Below are positions 57,501-62,308 of a stretch of DNA of 64,000 nt, in pieces (position 1 is the stretch's first letter; each line of letters starts with the position of its first letter). Source of the stretch: Bubalus kerabau (taxonomy: Eukaryota; Chordata; Mammalia; Artiodactyla; Bovidae). The notes below the pieces were generated by a model, which saw nothing but the letters and a program-made list of their open reading frames with translations, was not told the DNA's origin and did no database searches. The translations under genes were made by a program, and so were the position numbers. The DNA lies in the NCBI RefSeq assembly GCF_029407905.1, contig NC_073624.1, positions 3,112,501 to 3,176,500 on the forward strand. Direction: 5' to 3'.

Positions 57501-60500
57501 GGCGACCCGCCAGCCCCTCCGCGAGGCTGACGGCGCTGTCTCCTCTCCCTCCTGCTCCGTCCTCAGGGTTGAAGACCTTCTTCTCCCATCACTGCTACGA
57601 AGGCACAGTATCCTTCCTGCCAGCTCAGCACACGGTGGGCTCCCCGAGGGACCGGAAGCCCTGCCGGGCGGGGTAAGCACGTCTCACATGTGTGTTTCTG
57701 TTCAGATGATGAGACGGAAGCAGGACCAGCTGGGGTTGTGAGTGGGGCGGTCCTTGCAGTGTAAGATGGGGGCTGCTGTTTCATCATGTCCAGCGGCCAG
57801 GGTCCCCCAGACCCTGAAGGGGTCCCCCACACCCTGAGCTCTGAGCCGCTGACTCGCTTGTCACCTACTGGACCAAACGGCCGCCGTGTTACCTGTCGTG
57901 CGAAGGGAACAAGGGCTCAGGAGGGTCCATGGCAGGCGTTGCAGCTGGTTTCTGCTCCTGCCGGTGCCCCCCACCCGCCCAACTGCGCGCCAAGCTCACC
58001 CCTCCCCCGAGCCGACACAGGGCCCCCAAGGGATGCGACTGGCTTTTTGTAACTTCCATAAATTTCTGAGAAGGATATGTTGCCCGTGTAATTTCTAAGA
58101 GTCCATCTGATTTTGAGAGCTCAAATGAACGTGCAAGGGAAGTGTTTTTAAGTGGCGCCTCCGAGGCTGCAGGCCTGCTGCGCGGGCGGGGCTGGCGGGC
58201 CCTGCTGTGCGTCGCCGACGTGGCTGCTGTTGCCCCAGGTGCCCCGCGTGCAGACAGAGCAGGCAGCAGCTGGAGGAGGAGCAGAAGCGGTCGCTGGACG
58301 GCCTGGACGGCACGGGTAAGGTGTCTGGGCCCAGCGGGCCCCTCCTCCCTCTCTGTGGAGCACCCGCTCCTCGGTTCCTCCAGGCTGAGCGCCCATGGGC
58401 TTTGCTGGACCTTGGGGAAGAGCAGATTTTGTGGAAGGGCCCCTCTCGCTGCATCCCTCTGAGTTACTCCGCGCATATCTCCAGAACACTCTAGAACTGG
58501 GGGTTCAGCGAGTGGCCTCGCTGAGGCCTTAGATGAAAGTCATGGGAGATTTGTGGATGCTGAAATTTGTCTCATGTCATTTCCATACATCACACAGTAC
58601 TTTCCTCATTTTTTTTTTCCCGCAACCATCTAAAAATGTAAAACTCAGTCTTAACTCACAGGCCACACACACTCAGGTGGCAGGCCAGATCTGGCGACCC
58701 CTGCCCTAGAGGTGGTCCCAGAGCCCCCCAGCCCCGCCCTGGGGAGGACTGCCTCTCGGGAGGTGACTGCGGGCGGGCTGTCTCTGTGCTGATGCCGAGG
58801 GGTAGGAAGCCCACCCCCGCCTGCCGGGTCCCAGTTTAACATGGCATGAGACCGTTGGATGGTATCACCGACTCGATGGACATGAGTTTGAGTAAGCTCC
58901 GGGAGTTGGTGATGGACAGGGAGGCCTGGCATGCTGCAGTCCATGGGGTTGCAAAGAGTCAGACACGACTGTGCGACTGAACTGATGCTTCCTCCCGCTT
59001 CAGAGGAGGTGGAGGAGTGGAAGGTCCTCTGCGGGCAGTTCCTGGCCATCAACGCCACCAACATGTCCTGTGCCTGTCCCCGGAGCCCCCAGGGCCTCTC
59101 CCCGGCCGCCCACCTGGGGGACGGCTCCTCCGACCTCATCCTCATCCGGAAGTGCTCCCGGTTCAACTTCCTGCGCTTTCTGGTCAGGCACACCAACCAG
59201 GGCGACCAGGTGAGGGTCCCATGGCCTCCACGCCGCCTGCGCCAGCACATCCTCCGCCCGGGCGGCCCCGCGGGGGATCGCTGTGCGTGCGAGGGGCCGC
59301 AGCAGAGACTCCTCTGCCTGCCCTTCACCCACTGTGAACTCGGCCATGCTTCCTCCGTATAAAGCCTCACTTATAAAGCCTTGACTCTGGACACCAGGCG
59401 ACGCAAATGTCTCCACACGCTCCCCTGTTGTTTCTCTTCCTGTTTACAGACAGGACAGGCCGATGCAGCGCCGTTTTCTGTTGCCCTCGCAGGCCACTTA
59501 CAGCAGTCTGCGGGCTCCCGGGAAGGGGTTCTGCTGAGACCCTTAGTCACAGCCACGCGTGTAGTGACGCGGGGTCGGGGGGATCCCGAGTCTAACGCTG
59601 TCCAGACAGTTGCAACTCTTGATCGGTCTCAGGTTGTAGTAAAGTTTATGGCTGTTAAGTTTTTTCTAAGATCTGGCCCAACAGTGTTTCCATGTGGCTT
59701 TTAAAGTACTGCTTGTTAAAAAGGTAAAGAACGGTACAAGTCGCTGCTCGGGAACCACGGGATTCTTTAATAAGTGCCTCGAGTGTGGATGAGACCGGGT
59801 TTTAAGCGTGGTGGTGACCATTTCTCATGTCCCCATGCTGTGGGGGGCCCCTGGGAGGCCCCGGACGGTGGTCATGCCCCCAGCGCAGCGCCGCTGAGAG
59901 TGCGTTCCCGTCTGGCTGTCTCTTGCTAGTTTGACTTCACCTTCGTGGAAGTCTATCGCGTCAAGAAGTTCCAGTTTGTGTCGAAGCCCGCGGAGGACGA
60001 GGACAGCAGCGTGCTGGGCCGCGGGAAGAAGCGGCTGGGACCGCTGTGCAGCGAGCACCCCACCTCCTGCTGCTGCCGCGCCTCCAGCAGCAGCTGGAAC
60101 TGCGACGGGGAGGTGCTCAGCAGCCCGGCCATCGAGGTCAGGTGAGCGGAGGCGGCACCTTACAGCCTGGCGTGTGAGAGCCCGCCGTGAATGCATGGGT
60201 GTGCCCCGGGGGCTCTGGGAGCCTGGCACCCTACAGCCTGGCGTGTGGCAGCCCGCTGTGAACGCACGGGCATGCCCAGGATGGTCCCTGGGAGACACCC
60301 TTGTCCCAGTGTTGGGAGGATGCTGGGGGTGGAAGCCTCTCCGTTTCACTTTCTCTGCCACACCCTGCACGTTGTTCCCTCTCTTGTCTCCTAACGACTT
60401 AAACTAACAAACTCCCTTCGTGGGCGCTTTCAGAGCCCTGGGTCCACTGACTCCACCAGGATGTGCTCCAGCCCGAGGAACCCACGGCCAAGCTAAGGTC

Positions 60501-62308
60501 CAGGGTGCCAGGCCTGCCCCTCCAGCCCCAAATCTATTAGGCCTATTGTATTTGGACTTGGGAATCTGCAATCTGGTTATATGTATTACATAACCAGGTG
60601 AAATGTAAGTGCCGAGAGAGATTTTTTTTTAATATAAGTGCCAAAAAAGGTTTTTTCCCCCATGGAAGAACACAAAACGCATTCTTTTTTTTTTTTTTTT
60701 TTTTAAAAAGGGCTGTTGATGGAGGTGTGGGTGCAAGCGTGCTAAGTTGCTTTAGTCGTGTCCGACTTTTTGTGACCCCATGGACTCTGGCCTGCCAGTC
60801 TCCTCTGTCCACGGGGTCTCCAGGCAAGAATATTGGAGTGGGTTCCCATTCCCTCCTCCAGGGCATCCTTCCCACCCTGGGATGGAACCTGTATCTCTTA
60901 CGTCTCCTGCATTGGCAGGCGGGTTCTTTACCACTAGCGCCACCTGGGAAGCCCCTAAGAGATTGAGGGGAACTGTTTAATTCTAGAAGGATTCTTTCCA
61001 TCCTGTTACAAGAATCTTTAGGATCTTGAGAGAAAAGTGAAAGTGAAAGTGTTAGTCGCTTAGTCCTGTCCAACTCTTTGCAACACTTTGGACTGTAGCC
61101 CGCCAGGCTCCTCTGTCCATGGAATTTCCCAGCCAAGAACACTGGATTGGGTTGCCATTTCCTTCTCCAGGGGATCTTCCCAGAAGAACTCGGGTCTCCT
61201 GCATTGCAGGCAGATTCTTTACTGTCTGGGCCAGCAGGGAAGCCTACTTTAAGCAAACCACACTGGGCCCTCGTTGACCATCGTGAGTGGGTTACATGAG
61301 GAAGGTGGCCACGAGCGGGCACGTAGCCCCGCCCCCGCAGCGTGGAAGGACAGCTGGGGGCACATCTCCCACGTTTCGGCTGCGCGTCCTCACTTATAAC
61401 CCCGCTGTAGATGGCTTCTCAGGCAACCAGCCACTGACCCCGGCCGGGCCTCTCTACCCTTGGCGTCCAAGCAAAGCCATGGGCAGGGGCAGACTCTCCA
61501 GCCTCCTGAGGCCCAGCCTGCTTGTCCCTGCTCTTGCAGCCGGGGTGCAGCCAGCGTGGCAGTGACCACACACCTTGCATCTCAGGGCAGGAGGGCTCCA
61601 AGGTCCCAAGAAAGCCCATCCCGCGGTCCTGTGTGCGGGGCTCCACTTTCGGTCGACTTATTTCTCAAGTTCAGGAAATGCAAGTATTTTTAATGACGGC
61701 TTAGGAACGGTTGACAGTTGGAAAGGTTCTTTCGCGAAATAGATCCTGTGCATCTTGATAGATATTACGGTGTCTGGAACAGCGCGTCACTTCGGGGGTT
61801 TTTATGACCCAGCATCTCTGAGGCGCCTGTGACGTCATTCATAACGTGGGGAGGAGGCCCTGCTGGGGTGGGGGGTGGGCCCAGGAGCCCCGGCAGACCT
61901 CCAAGCCCCAGGCTCACACGCTGTGCTTGTGGTGGAAGGTGGGGCCCCTCGCCTCCCGGACTGCATCTCCTGACGCTCAGAGTGCTCCTCGAGGCTCGGT
62001 TCTGATGAGCGGACCCAGGAGGGGAGGGAGCTGGCCTGTGGGGCTGTCCCTCTGCTCATGGGTGGGTCTGCACGGTCCTGGATTTCCGCTTGGCCGTGAC
62101 AGCCCTTTGCAAACTCAAGTCTCTCGGGGGTGTCAGGACATTTCTCCGAGCCCCTGACCCACCCCCTGGTGACTGAGGTCTGCCTCACCCCCGGGCCGGG
62201 GTTCGGGGTCTCAGTGTGACCCTCTGTCTCCGCAGGGTCCACTGCCAGCTGGTCCGGCTCTTCGCACGAGGAATCGAAGAAAGCCCCAAGCAGGAGTCCC
62301 GCGGCTGA
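24413..62308 (+). CDS. CERK: Ceramide kinase, complete 13-exon coding sequence (join)
   Basis: Phosphorylates ceramide to ceramide-1-phosphate with ATP at Golgi and plasma membranes; the product activates cytosolic phospholipase A2-alpha (family knowledge). CDS join: 24413-24545, 46463-46576, 46979-47101, 48117-48242, 49746-49809, 51499-51644, 55065-55139, 55843-55995, 57567-57672, 58239-58315, 59004-59209, 59930-60141, 62236-62308, giving 535 residues against 537 recalled for human. Residues 1-123 form the PH region (LWVKQQRCAVSL near the start). Residues 125-275 form the diacylglycerol-kinase-type catalytic domain, with the nucleotide loop GGDGMFSEV at 192-200. The CxxxCxxC motif needed for activity is intact (C344, C348, C351). 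Serines matching human phosphosites 340 and 408 are S337 and S405. The 1-8-14 calmodulin-type motif (L419, F426, L432) and the GDGSSDLILI block (411-420) are present. No frameshift or premature stop is seen. Confidence 0.97.
24546..27921. other. CERK: CERK intron 1, 5' part
   Basis: Intron 1 spans 24546-46462. The first 350 nt are still CpG-island sequence. The rest is GC-rich and almost free of ruminant repeats, with a (GT)n tract at 27644-27669. Confidence 0.7.
27644..27669 (+). repeat. (GT)n microsatellite
   Basis: About 13 uninterrupted GT units in CERK intron 1. Confidence 0.95.
27922..27963 (+). repeat. Interstitial telomeric repeat (TTAGGG)n
   Basis: Seven head-to-tail vertebrate telomere units, all perfect except one with an extra G (TTAGGGG). 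It starts abruptly after AAGCACCCT and ends before GAGAATCGC. Lies in CERK intron 1. Confidence 0.97.
28060..28170 (-). mobile_element. Old L1 3' end fragment
   Basis: ATCAGCTTTATCGAGGCGTAATTTGC then AATGAAACTCACACGTTTTA is an antisense old L1 3' UTR pattern. Confidence 0.6.
28398..28576 (+). mobile_element. Bov-tA SINE
   Basis: GGGCTTCCCCGGTGGC head to GTGACTGAGCGACTGAAC. Flanked by AGGTGGCTTC at 28388-28397 and 28577-28586, a perfect 10-bp target duplication. Confidence 0.93.
28587..30145. other. CERK intron 1, unique
   Basis: No transposon recognised except low-complexity patches. 29640-29960 is a conspicuous A/T-rich island in otherwise GC-rich sequence. Confidence 0.55.
30146..30685. 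mobile_element. hAT-type MITE split by a SINE
   Basis: Left end GGTCAGCAGATGTTTCC..AGTCAGATGG, right end TACTTTAGGCTTTGTGGG to TTTGCCGACCCTG. These are the ends of a MER1-group nonautonomous DNA transposon. A CHR-type SINE (30189-30497) separates the two parts. Confidence 0.65.
30189..30497 (+). mobile_element. CHR-1-type tRNA SINE
   Basis: GGGCTTCCCAAGTGGC head, GGTTCGATCCCTGGTCC box B, GCCACAGAGCAACTGCGC body and an A-rich end. Inserted into the MITE; the flanks GTCAGATGGCA and GCCAGATTGCA resemble a decayed duplication. Confidence 0.75.
30880..31140 (-). mobile_element. Ancient L1, left of the minisatellite
   Basis: AGATTTGAAGTGAGTTTCTT, ATCATCTAGGCCAACCTGTG and similar text is antisense old L1. 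It stops where the minisatellite begins. Confidence 0.55.
31171..33153. repeat. Large CpG-dense minisatellite in CERK intron 1
   Basis: About 1.98 kb of tandem units. The 24-bp unit starts GTGGCCCT, has a C/G variable base, then GGCGTC, another variable base and GTCC plus CGCGC or its TG/CA variants. A 30-bp unit (GAGCCGCATCCCAGTCTAG core) alternates with it. From 31171 to about 31790 the two mostly alternate as a 54-bp composite; from 31790 to 33150 the 24-bp unit runs almost alone, with the 30-bp unit recurring near 32420, 32905, 33055 and 33133. All units are multiples of three, so several frames stay open on both strands. Confidence 0.95.
33154..34390 (-). mobile_element. Ancient L1, right of the minisatellite
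   Basis: GAGAATGTCTTGATTTCTCC, TTTGCTGGGTATGAGTC, GGGAAGTTTTCAGCCGTTAT and CCTGAGGCTCTGTTCAGTTG are antisense old-L1 text. 33154-33450 is less certain. Confidence 0.6.
34391..35269. other. CERK intron 1, unique with a 41-bp duplication
   Basis: No gene or transposon recognised. 35148-35188 and 35189-35229 are identical 41-bp tandem copies beginning GTGGGACTCCAGG. Confidence 0.7.
35270..35680 (-). mobile_element. Ancient L1 fragment
   Basis: TTTTCCATTTGGTTCCTTC, GGTTCTTGGTGTGCTGG and TATTATGTTGTGAGTCCTC match the order of text at 33930-34370 in diverged form, so a second copy of the same L1 segment is present. Confidence 0.5.
36009..36234 (+). mobile_element. Bov-tA SINE
   Basis: Head GGGCTGCCCCGGTGGCGC, body GAAGGAAATGGCAACCCAC, end CTGAAGCAACTTAGC. 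Flanked by GCATCCAGC at 36000-36008 and 36235-36243. Confidence 0.92.
36290..36582 (-). mobile_element. Bov-tA SINE with duplicated head
   Basis: The reversed Bov-tA body is followed by two tandem copies of the head region, each running from GAATACTGGAGTGGGTAGCC to GGGAAGCCC (from about 36345 and about 36464). Confidence 0.85.
36583..38188. other. CERK intron 1, unique GC-rich
   Basis: Repeat-poor, GC-rich. A 322-codon frame (36989-37957) and overlapping minus frames are compositional; no family motif. Confidence 0.55.
38189..38398 (+). mobile_element. Bov-tA SINE
   Basis: GGCTTCCCAGGGGGTCC head to CTGAAGCGACTTAGCACAC. Flanked by TTTATGCA at 38181-38188 and 38399-38406. Confidence 0.92.
38682..38765 (+). 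repeat. Compound GT-rich microsatellite
   Basis: Interrupted GTGTGT runs separated by ATCTGG and ATTTGG words. Confidence 0.85.
38766..39977. other. CERK intron 1, unique
   Basis: 38880-39240 is an A/T-rich island without recognised transposon text; the rest is mixed. No gene. Confidence 0.5.
39978..40188 (-). mobile_element. Bov-tA SINE
   Basis: GTTAGTCGCTCAGCCATGTC to GAGCCACCAGGGAAGCCC. Flanked by GGGACCTTGC at 39968-39977 and 40189-40198, a perfect 10-bp duplication. Confidence 0.94.
40189..40891. other. CERK intron 1, unique
   Basis: GC-rich sequence; nothing recognised. Confidence 0.6.
40906..41624 (-). mobile_element. 5'-truncated ungulate L1
   Basis: Poly-T at the left is the reversed tail. 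The minus strand encodes the L1 ORF2 C-terminus (FIAALFTTARTWKQPRCPS, YYSAIKRNTFESVLKRW). Flanks CGCTCAGTGACCTT (40892-40905) and CGCTCAGTGGCCTT (41625-41638) form a 14-bp duplication with one mismatch. Confidence 0.93.
41639..42008. other. CERK intron 1, unique
   Basis: GC-rich; nothing recognised. Confidence 0.6.
42009..42190 (-). mobile_element. Bov-tA SINE, partial
   Basis: ATGCTGAGTCGCTTCTGCC to CACGTCTCCTGCATC; lacks the terminal head. Confidence 0.85.
42191..44011. other. CERK intron 1, unique
   Basis: No transposon recognised. 43300-43385 is an A-rich patch containing TGCTAATTAGTGC, a homeobox-like core, of unknown meaning. Confidence 0.5.
44012..44217 (+). mobile_element. Bov-tA SINE
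   Basis: GGCTTCCCAGGTGGCTCAG head, body GACATGGCAACCCACTGC, end GTCGGACGTGACCTAGCGCC. Confidence 0.92.
44218..45179. other. CERK intron 1, unique
   Basis: No gene or repeat recognised. Confidence 0.55.
45180..45930 (-). mobile_element. Solo LTR of an endogenous retrovirus (BTLTR1-like)
   Basis: About 750 bp, TG at 45180 to CA at 45930. On the minus strand a TATATAAC box (about 45390) precedes AATAAA (45297-45302) by about 90 nt, and the element ends with an ACAACAACCTTTCA-type terminus. No internal viral genes. I could not find a clear target duplication, so the right edge may extend to 45940. Its U3 end lies about 530 nt before CERK exon 2, antisense to the gene. Confidence 0.8.
45931..46462. 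other. 3' end of CERK intron 1
   Basis: GC-rich unique sequence up to the exon 2 acceptor. Confidence 0.6.
46463..46576 (+). CDS. CERK: CERK coding exon 2
   Basis: Residues 45-83, phase 1 in and 1 out. Acceptor TTTGCAG precedes; donor CAG|GTAATC follows. Encodes the ISEIITVEETDVNG segment and GKWQKMEKPYAF of the PH region. Confidence 0.96.
46577..46978. other. CERK: CERK intron 2
   Basis: 402 nt. Contains a short antisense L1 3' UTR scrap at about 46707-46800 (poly-T, then GAGGTATAGATGGTTTACAG). Confidence 0.75.
46979..47101 (+). CDS. CERK: CERK coding exon 3
   Basis: Residues 83-124, phase 1 in and 1 out. Acceptor CCGTGCAG, donor A|GTACGT. Encodes RARRHRWRWAQVTFWCPEEQ and the LWLQTLRELLEAL helix that closes the PH region. 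The exon is very GC-rich, like its flanks. Confidence 0.96.
47102..48116. other. CERK: CERK intron 3
   Basis: 1015 nt. 47475-47690 is an antisense ungulate L1 3' UTR fragment (TTGAAGAATAGCTGATTTAC, CATTATGGTTTATAACAGG) with a (GT)n tract at 47552-47570. Confidence 0.75.
48117..48242 (+). CDS. CERK: CERK coding exon 4
   Basis: Residues 124-166, phase 1 in and 1 out. Acceptor TTCCGTAG, donor G|GTAAGG. Starts the catalytic domain with RPKHLLVFINPLGGRGQGKR, the conserved NP-GG-G-G loop of the lipid-kinase fold, then the VAPLFTLASITTEII segment. Confidence 0.97.
48320..48440 (-). mobile_element. CHR-type SINE
   Basis: GCTTGTGGGATCGCAGTTCC to CTTAACCACTGGACTGCCAG then GGAATTCCC, the reversed CHR head. 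Confidence 0.8.
49234..49506 (+). mobile_element. Bov-A2 SINE
   Basis: AGGAGAAGGCAATGGCACCC start, two half-units, GCAGCAGCAGC end. Flanks AAGCGCCAATA (49223-49233) and AAGCACCAATA (49507-49517) are an 11-bp duplication with one mismatch. Confidence 0.94.
49746..49809 (+). CDS. CERK: CERK coding exon 5
   Basis: Residues 166-187, phase 1 in and 2 out, only 64 nt. Acceptor CTCCCACAG, donor GG|GTGAGT. Encodes VTERANHAKESLYELNIDKY and the first Asp-Gly of the strand leading into the nucleotide-binding loop. Confidence 0.96.
49810..51498. other. CERK: CERK intron 5
   Basis: 1689 nt, GC-rich, with no ruminant transposon recognised, which is unusual for this locus. Open frames (for example 50565-51272 minus) are compositional. 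Confidence 0.7.
51499..51644 (+). CDS. CERK: CERK coding exon 6 (nucleotide-binding loop)
   Basis: Residues 187-236, phase 2 in and 1 out. Acceptor TCCCGCAG, donor G|GTACGT. Encodes VCVGGDGMFSEVLHG; G195 matches human G198, whose mutation abolishes activity (literature recalled). It also encodes LRIGIIPAG, shared with sphingosine and diacylglycerol kinases. The donor is followed almost at once by a G-rich minisatellite. Confidence 0.97.
51662..51975 (+). repeat. G-rich minisatellite next to the exon 6 donor
   Basis: Ten units with GGGTCTGTCCACTG core and G-rich spacer (GAGGGGGCCGGGC). Starts are at 51662, 51692, 51722, 51753, 51784, 51816, 51848, 51880, 51912 and 51944, so unit length rises from 30 to 31 to 32 bp along the array. 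Confidence 0.95.
52430..52712 (+). mobile_element. BovB LINE 3' fragment
   Basis: TTGGAAGGACTGATGCTAAAG, GATGGCTGGATGGCATCACC, GGGAGTTGGTGATGGACAGG and the GACTGAGCGACTGAACTGA tail. Confidence 0.92.
53785..54013 (+). mobile_element. BovB LINE 3' fragment
   Basis: GGTCTCATGCAAAGAGCCG to TTAGCGACTGAACAACAA. The piece encodes MDGITDSMDMSLSKLQELVM. Confidence 0.92.
54041..54657 (-). mobile_element. L1 3' part of a twin-primed insertion
   Basis: Starts with poly-T. The minus strand encodes the L1 ORF2 C-terminus (FIAALFIIARTWKQPRCPS, YYSAIKKNTFESVLMRW) and 3' UTR. Joined head-on to an inverted 5' part at about 54657/54658. Confidence 0.93.
54658..54917 (+). mobile_element. L1 inverted 5' part of the same insertion
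   Basis: Sense-orientation ORF2 text: SKEDIQMANKHMKRCSTSL, MRYHFTPVRMAAIQKS, LLHCWWECKLVQPLWRTVWR, directly upstream in L1 of the antisense part. CAGGAACTAATTTT flanks the whole insertion (54027-54040, 54918-54931). Confidence 0.92.
55065..55139 (+). CDS. CERK: CERK coding exon 7
   Basis: Residues 236-261, phase 1 in and 1 out. Acceptor CATCTTAG, donor G|GTAGGC. Encodes STDCVCYSTVGTNDAETSAL and HIIV; the GSTD turn follows the IIPAG strand of the kinase core. Confidence 0.96.
55140..55842. other. CERK: CERK intron 7
   Basis: 703 nt, GC-rich, no transposon recognised. Confidence 0.75.
55843..55995 (+). CDS. CERK: CERK coding exon 8
   Basis: Residues 261-312, phase 1 in and 1 out. Acceptor CTCTCCGCAG, donor CAG|GTAACC. 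Encodes GDSLSMDVSAVHHD, then SVSLLGYGFYGDIIKDSE, the conserved segment after the catalytic core. Confidence 0.97.
56183..56377 (-). mobile_element. Bov-tA SINE
   Basis: GTGAAAGGCTCTGTCGTGTC to CAGCGGAGCCACCAGGCAGCC. Confidence 0.9.
56458..56575 (-). mobile_element. CHR-type SINE
   Basis: TTTTTGGCTGCACCACGTGG, GGATCTTAGTTCCCCG and CGCCACGGACCGCCAGGGATCCC, reversed CHR. Confidence 0.82.
57567..57672 (+). CDS. CERK: CERK coding exon 9
   Basis: Residues 312-347, phase 1 in and 2 out. Acceptor CGTCCTCAG, donor GG|GTAAGC. Encodes SHHCYEGTVSFLPAQHTVG and the TVGSPRDRK site with S337, plus C344, the first cysteine of CxxxCxxC. The sequence just upstream stays open in the same frame for about 500 nt but lacks any CERK similarity. 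Confidence 0.97.
57673..58238. other. CERK: CERK intron 9
   Basis: 566 nt; no repeat or gene recognised. Confidence 0.75.
58239..58315 (+). CDS. CERK: CERK coding exon 10
   Basis: Residues 347-373, phase 2 in and 1 out. Acceptor TTGCCCCAG, donor G|GTAAGG. Frame choice is decided by phase and by CPACRQSRQQLEEEQKRSL, which completes CRAGCPAC (C344, C348, C351) and the charged linker. The two residues between the last cysteines differ from human (PA versus FV as recalled). Confidence 0.95.
58316..59003. other. CERK: CERK intron 10
   Basis: 688 nt, with a hAT-type MITE fragment at about 58560-58712 (GCCAGATCTGGCGACCCCTG end) and a BovB tail that reaches almost to the exon 11 acceptor. Confidence 0.75.
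58845..58987 (+). mobile_element. BovB LINE 3' tail next to the exon 11 acceptor
   Basis: GGTATCACCGACTCGATGG, GGGAGTTGGTGATGGACAGG and TCAGACACGACTGTGCGACTG then AACTGA. The tail ends about 16 nt before the exon. Confidence 0.93.
59004..59209 (+). CDS. CERK: CERK coding exon 11
   Basis: Residues 373-441, phase 1 in and 0 out. Acceptor CCGCTTCAG, donor CAG|GTGAGG. Encodes FLAINATNMSCAC, LSPAAHLGDGSSDLILIRKC and the amphipathic FNFLRFLVRH calmodulin-type segment. The acceptor sits just after a BovB LINE tail. Confidence 0.97.
59210..59929. other. CERK: CERK intron 11
   Basis: 720 nt; no recognised repeat, A/T-richer toward 59620-59760. Confidence 0.75.
59930..60141 (+). CDS. CERK: CERK coding exon 12
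   Basis: Residues 442-512, phase 0 in and 2 out. Acceptor TTGCTAG, donor AG|GTGAGC. Encodes FDFTFVEVYRVKKFQF, an acidic/basic variable stretch (EDEDSS, GRGKKR), a CCC cysteine cluster and SSWNCDGEVLSSPAIEV. One residue longer than human near the cysteine cluster, as recalled. Confidence 0.97.
60154..60285 (+). repeat. Imperfect 71-bp tandem duplication after exon 12
   Basis: Copies start GGCACC at 60154 and 60225 and share TACAGCCTGGCGTGTG, AGCCCGC and TGTGAA/CGTGAA words. Confidence 0.85.
60735..60956 (-). mobile_element. Bov-tA SINE
   Basis: GCGTGCTAAGTTGCTTTAGTC to AGCGCCACCTGGGAAGCCCC. Confidence 0.92.
61036..61245 (-). mobile_element. Bov-tA SINE
   Basis: GTGAAAGTGTTAGTCGCTTAG to GGGCCAGCAGGGAAGCC, with an internal deletion around the box B region (CCCAGAAGAACTCGGG). 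Confidence 0.88.
62236..62308 (+). CDS. CERK: CERK terminal coding exon 13
   Basis: Residues 512-535 and TGA stop at 62306-62308; phase 2 in. Acceptor CTCCGCAG. Encodes VHCQLVRLFARGIEE and ends PKQESRG. The C-terminal dozen residues align in length with human. Confidence 0.96.

Larger units (their letters stand above)
55996..57566. other. CERK: CERK intron 8
   Basis: 1571 nt with a reversed Bov-tA and a reversed CHR. 56590-57566 is unique. From 57047 it stays open in the exon 9 frame, without CERK-like residues. Confidence 0.75.
60142..62235. other. CERK: CERK intron 12
   Basis: 2094 nt. Contains a 71-bp tandem duplication, a poly-T tract (about 60685-60702) and two reversed Bov-tA copies. 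61250-62235 is unique. Confidence 0.75.

Noticed and set aside
57047..57566. Alternative CERK exon upstream of exon 9
   Set aside because: Open frame but no CERK-like residues and no clear acceptor; kept only as a low-interest finding.
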